From assembly GCA_937942465.1 (NCBI GenBank), contig CALDEO010000058.1:1-17270 (forward strand): a DNA stretch of 17,270 nt. Reading direction: 5' to 3'. The first letter of the stretch is position 1. Every line of letters begins with the position of its first letter. Origin of the DNA: an uncultured Saprospiraceae bacterium. GTDB lineage: Bacteria > Bacteroidota > Bacteroidia > Chitinophagales > Saprospiraceae. Under the pieces are notes generated by a model. That model ran no database searches, was not told the origin of the DNA, and worked only from the letters and a program-made list of their open reading frames with translations. The position numbers and the translations under genes were made by a program. Below, piece by piece: positions 14,419 to 17,270 of this stretch.

Positions 14419-17085
14419 TTAATCTAAGAAAACATACTTTATACTAAAGCTTGGCATTATTGGAAATAAACTTATCTGTCTTAGGGTAGGAATACTTTTG
14501 CCTGGTTCTTGAAAAAGATATACATAGAACGGATTTAGTCTATTGTAAATATTATAAATACCAAATTGAAATTCCAATCTCTTGTCATCAAATCTCTTTA
14601 CATACTTAGCATCAAGATCAAGGTGATGAAAACTATTGAGTCGTTCTCTATTTCTACCTTCGCTGAAAGTAATGACATTACCTTCTATATCTAAATATTG
14701 GCTTGTGGCTAACGTAAATGCACTACCGCTACCATAAGAGAAATTAAGGTTAAATTGCCAGTTTTGTAAAGGCTTCCATCCTAAGTTTACTTTTATATCA
14801 TCGGGTCTATCGTATTGAGAAACAAATGGAGCACCATCATCTATTTCCTTGAAGGTATTACGAGCATATACATTGGAGTATGCTCCTTCAATTTTGAATT
14901 TACCAAATGACTGTTGAACAGCAAGCTCCCAGCCTCTTGATATCCCATCTCCAGATATAACACGACTTTGCCAATCTGTATTATTTTTGAATACTATTGG
15001 TGGGTTATCCTGATTTACAATCGAAAACAAAACATCCTGAGCACCACTATAATCTACTAAACCGGTTATGCTTTTACTAAAAACCGACACTGAAATATAG
15101 TCAATTAATAACTTTTTGGTTTCTAAGGTCAATGATATTTGGTTTGCTAACTTAGGTTTAATATCATCAGTAACTGGGACCCATAGGTCTGCCGGAAACC
15201 CACCTCCACCATTAGATAGAAGATGTAAATACTGCGCTGTATTACTATAGTTTAATCTAGTATGTACTCTATCTGACCACTCAGATAGGATACTTACTCG
15301 AGGCTCCCAATTGTCATAACTGGTAGATTGACTATCAAACCGACTATATCGCAATCCCATATTCAATTTAAATAGCTTGCTAATATGGTTTTTATATTCA
15401 CTAAAAGCCGCCCATTCCCTTGCTCCTATTAGTTGTATTTCTCCTAATATCTCTGTTGGACTCTGACTACCCTCTCGGATACTTTGCACTATTGCTGGTG
15501 AGTAAGAATGATCTATTAATTCAGCACCAAAACTCAATTTATCAAATTGGAACAAATATGAATCAAATTGAATAGACACTTTCCTATCTTTTATGGATGA
15601 TGATGATACAACATCCAATTGATTTCTTAGATTTTGAGCATCTTCTACTCTATCAGATATATAGGTAGCTTGAGATGTAATATTATATAATGATTGGCTT
15701 ACTAATACCTTCATCACTAGGTCATCAGACCATATTCTTTGATATTGAGCTCCACCGAGACGAGTACCCCAAGTTATCTTGTTGCGGTCAATAAATCCAT
15801 AATTACCAGCATCACCTAGGCTCTCTTCTATAGTTTCTAGGCTTATCTCATCATTACCCGTATATCCAAAAATATTTATCTCATCATTTTTGCTTAGTTG
15901 GAAATGGACATTACCACTGTAGTCATTGTATGCAATATTAATATCATCATATTGAATTACACTTTTGACTAATGGATTAATATATAATCCTAATATGGAC
16001 TGTCTCGCATTAAAATTAAAACTGACCTTATCTTTAACAATAGGTCCTTCGATATGTGTCATAAGTGCTGATAGGCTTGCTGCAACACTGGCTTCTGGTT
16101 TTAACTTATTACCGTTTTTAGTTTTAATATTAACTACCGATGAGAGTCTACCACCATACCTGGCAGGCATTCCACTCTTAAATAGCTCAATGTTTTGAAT
16201 ATTATCAGATTGTAATATGGATGATAAACCAGCTATATGGGACATTTCATACACAGGTACTCCATTGTATAAGTACAAGTTTTCATCTGGGGATCCTCCA
16301 CGTATTACCAAGCCTGTCTGCCCCTCTGCACCTGACTGAACCCCAGGTTTTTGACGCATTAAATTCAGTCCATTTTCATCACCAAGATATCCTCTTACAT
16401 GACCCACATCTTGAAATGCAATGACTCCATTATCACCTTCTATATCAGTAATATCTCTTACTATATTGGATTGTATAGTTACACCTAGTAATTCATTGTC
16501 TTTGCCAAGTCCGATGTCATTTCTTACTCCGACTGAGTTTAATTTTACTTTAGCAACTTGATATCCTAGATATTGCACTTTGATAGAATCAACCTTAGTC
16601 ACAATACTGTAGAACCCCTTGTCATCAGTGATCCCTATAGGTCTGTCATTCAAGGTAAGTATATATGCCCCAAACAGTTTCTCTTTAGATTCAATATCAT
16701 AGACTGACCCATAATGTCTCGTCAAAACTGGTTCTGGAATGTAGTTTTTACTTCTAAAGATTAGTATCTTATTTGAAGATCCACATGAATAAGATATCGG
16801 TTGGGTTTTAGCGATTTTTTCAAGAAGTACCTTAGCTGTAATATTACGAGCATTAAAAGAGAGCTGCTTTCTATTGTCAAGAATAGATGTACTGTAGCTA
16901 AAAGTTAAATTTTGTTGGGATTCAAACTGCTCCATTAATGAGATTATGGAGTATGATCTATCTTCTATACTTATGGAATAACTGAAGCAATCTTGACCTT
17001 GTATACAAGTCGCAACCATCATCACTATGATGACAGGTAATATTAGAATCTTTCTAAGTCGTATGTAACCTTTTGTAATTAGCAT
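14419..17085 (-). CDS. TonB-dependent receptor with STN and carboxypeptidase-regulatory-like domains
   Basis: An 888-residue outer-membrane active transporter. After a signal sequence (hydrophobic 12-28) comes an STN (secretin/TonB short N-terminal) domain at about 44-112, which in such receptors signals to a FecR anti-sigma factor. A carboxypeptidase-regulatory-like beta domain follows (about 124-200), then the plug (about 230-325) with VIRGGSPDENLYLYNGVPVY (260-279) and ELFKSGMPARYGGRLSSVVN (300-319), then the beta barrel to the C-terminus (ending YVFLD). No SusD follows, and this plug type is normally paired with a DUF4249 lipoprotein; the only one in view is at 5108-6034. The start ATG overlaps the end of fecR by 7 bases, implying translational coupling. 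Ligand unknown. Confidence 0.92.
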   Translation of the reverse strand: MLITKGYIRLRKILILPVIIVMMVATCIQGQDCFSYSISIEDRSYSIISLMEQFESQQNLTFSYSTSILDNRKQLSFNARNITAKVLLEKIAKTQPISYSCGSSNKILIFRSKNYIPEPVLTRHYGSVYDIESKEKLFGAYILTLNDRPIGITDDKGFYSIVTKVDSIKVQYLGYQVAKVKLNSVGVRNDIGLGKDNELLGVTIQSNIVRDITDIEGDNGVIAFQDVGHVRGYLGDENGLNLMRQKPGVQSGAEGQTGLVIRGGSPDENLYLYNGVPVYEMSHIAGLSSILQSDNIQNIELFKSGMPARYGGRLSSVVNIKTKNGNKLKPEASVAASLSALMTHIEGPIVKDKVSFNFNARQSILGLYINPLVKSVIQYDDINIAYNDYSGNVHFQLSKNDEINIFGYTGNDEISLETIEESLGDAGNYGFIDRNKITWGTRLGGAQYQRIWSDDLVMKVLVSQSLYNITSQATYISDRVEDAQNLRNQLDVVSSSSIKDRKVSIQFDSYLFQFDKLSFGAELIDHSYSPAIVQSIREGSQSPTEILGEIQLIGAREWAAFSEYKNHISKLFKLNMGLRYSRFDSQSTSYDNWEPRVSILSEWSDRVHTRLNYSNTAQYLHLLSNGGGGFPADLWVPVTDDIKPKLANQISLTLETKKLLIDYISVSVFSKSITGLVDYSGAQDVLFSIVNQDNPPIVFKNNTDWQSRVISGDGISRGWELAVQQSFGKFKIEGAYSNVYARNTFKEIDDGAPFVSQYDRPDDIKVNLGWKPLQNWQFNLNFSYGSGSAFTLATSQYLDIEGNVITFSEGRNRERLNSFHHLDLDAKYVKRFDDKRLEFQFGIYNIYNRLNPFYVYLFQEPGKSIPTLRQISLFPIMPSFSIKYVFLD

Positions 17086-17270
17086 TGTATTGCATCAATA
17101 ACGTACGAACCGTTATCAATGTGATACTCAAGACCAATCGTTACAGACAACTCTTCTAGGATATTTTCGAATGTTTGATTCTTAAAACTAGAGCTGATGT
17201 TACATTTATAGTTAATGGCCTTTGACTTTGATTTTGTTATCGATACATTGAAGTGATCTTCTAGATCAGA
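17079..17270 (-). CDS. FecR family anti-sigma factor, C-terminal part (DUF4974 type; 5' end outside window)
   Basis: The last 63 codons of a gene running in from the right edge, ending with TAA at 17079-17081. The translated end contains SDLEDHFNVSI (1-11), then a YKCNISSSFKNQTFENILEE segment (21-40), LGLEYHI-like TIGLEYHIDNGSYVI, and a final Cys (AIQC). This is the usual C-terminal DUF4974 pattern of Bacteroidota FecR proteins: L-E-xx-F-xV, a Cys-containing strand, an F-x-N-x-xLE-type helix, and a terminal short strand ending in Cys. FecR is an inner-membrane anti-sigma factor that receives the STN-domain signal from the receptor. It overlaps the receptor start by 7 bases, so the pair is translationally coupled; an ECF sigma gene is expected beyond the edge. 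Confidence 0.85.
   Translation of the reverse strand, partial: SDLEDHFNVSITKSKSKAINYKCNISSSFKNQTFENILEELSVTIGLEYHIDNGSYVIDAIQC

Overview
The window looks like a chromosomal segment of a low-GC Bacteroidota, most likely a relative of Saprospiraceae (class Saprospiria); the class-level guess is inference. Evidence for the phylum: promoters of the TAnnTTTG type, almost no Shine-Dalgarno sequences, a FecR (DUF4974-type) anti-sigma end overlapping an STN/carboxypeptidase-regulatory-like TonB-dependent receptor, and a DUF4249 lipoprotein. No rRNA, tRNA, CRISPR array, transposase or integrase was seen, and no intergenic gap exceeds 273 bases.

Left part (1-5100), mostly housekeeping. It starts inside an MFS sugar transporter, followed at once by a GNAT acetyltransferase. 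A Nudix hydrolase then diverges from pyrE, which has a textbook Bacteroidota promoter and is followed by an M42 metallopeptidase. A UbiA-like membrane protein that lacks the first Asp-rich motif comes next, preceded by a long imperfect inverted repeat. A second GNAT gene lies on the minus strand.

Right part (5108-17270), envelope genes. On the minus strand, FecR and the TonB receptor (TBDT) overlap at the right edge, and a DUF4249 lipoprotein, the usual partner of this receptor type, sits about 8.4 kb further along on the same strand. Between them lie four genes arranged as two convergent pairs. One pair is a secreted dikinase-like protein plus a class A beta-lactamase-fold serine hydrolase (plus strand). 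The other is a second serine hydrolase plus an ATP/ADP-translocase-like membrane protein with a HEAT-type C-terminus (minus strand).

The most unusual gene is the 964-residue dikinase-like protein. It has a signal peptide, a phosphohistidine swivelling domain followed by a PPDK_N-type ATP-binding domain with apparently intact catalytic residues, and no PEP/pyruvate TIM barrel. This order is reversed relative to PEP synthase, PPDK and rifampicin phosphotransferase; it resembles plant glucan water dikinases. An ATP-dependent enzyme exported from the cytoplasm and encoded beside a nucleotide-translocase-like protein and two exported serine hydrolases may be an undescribed envelope system. The substrate and the functional link are inference. 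The divergent region between the dikinase and the DUF4249 gene carries a perfect FNR/CRP-type palindrome at its centre.
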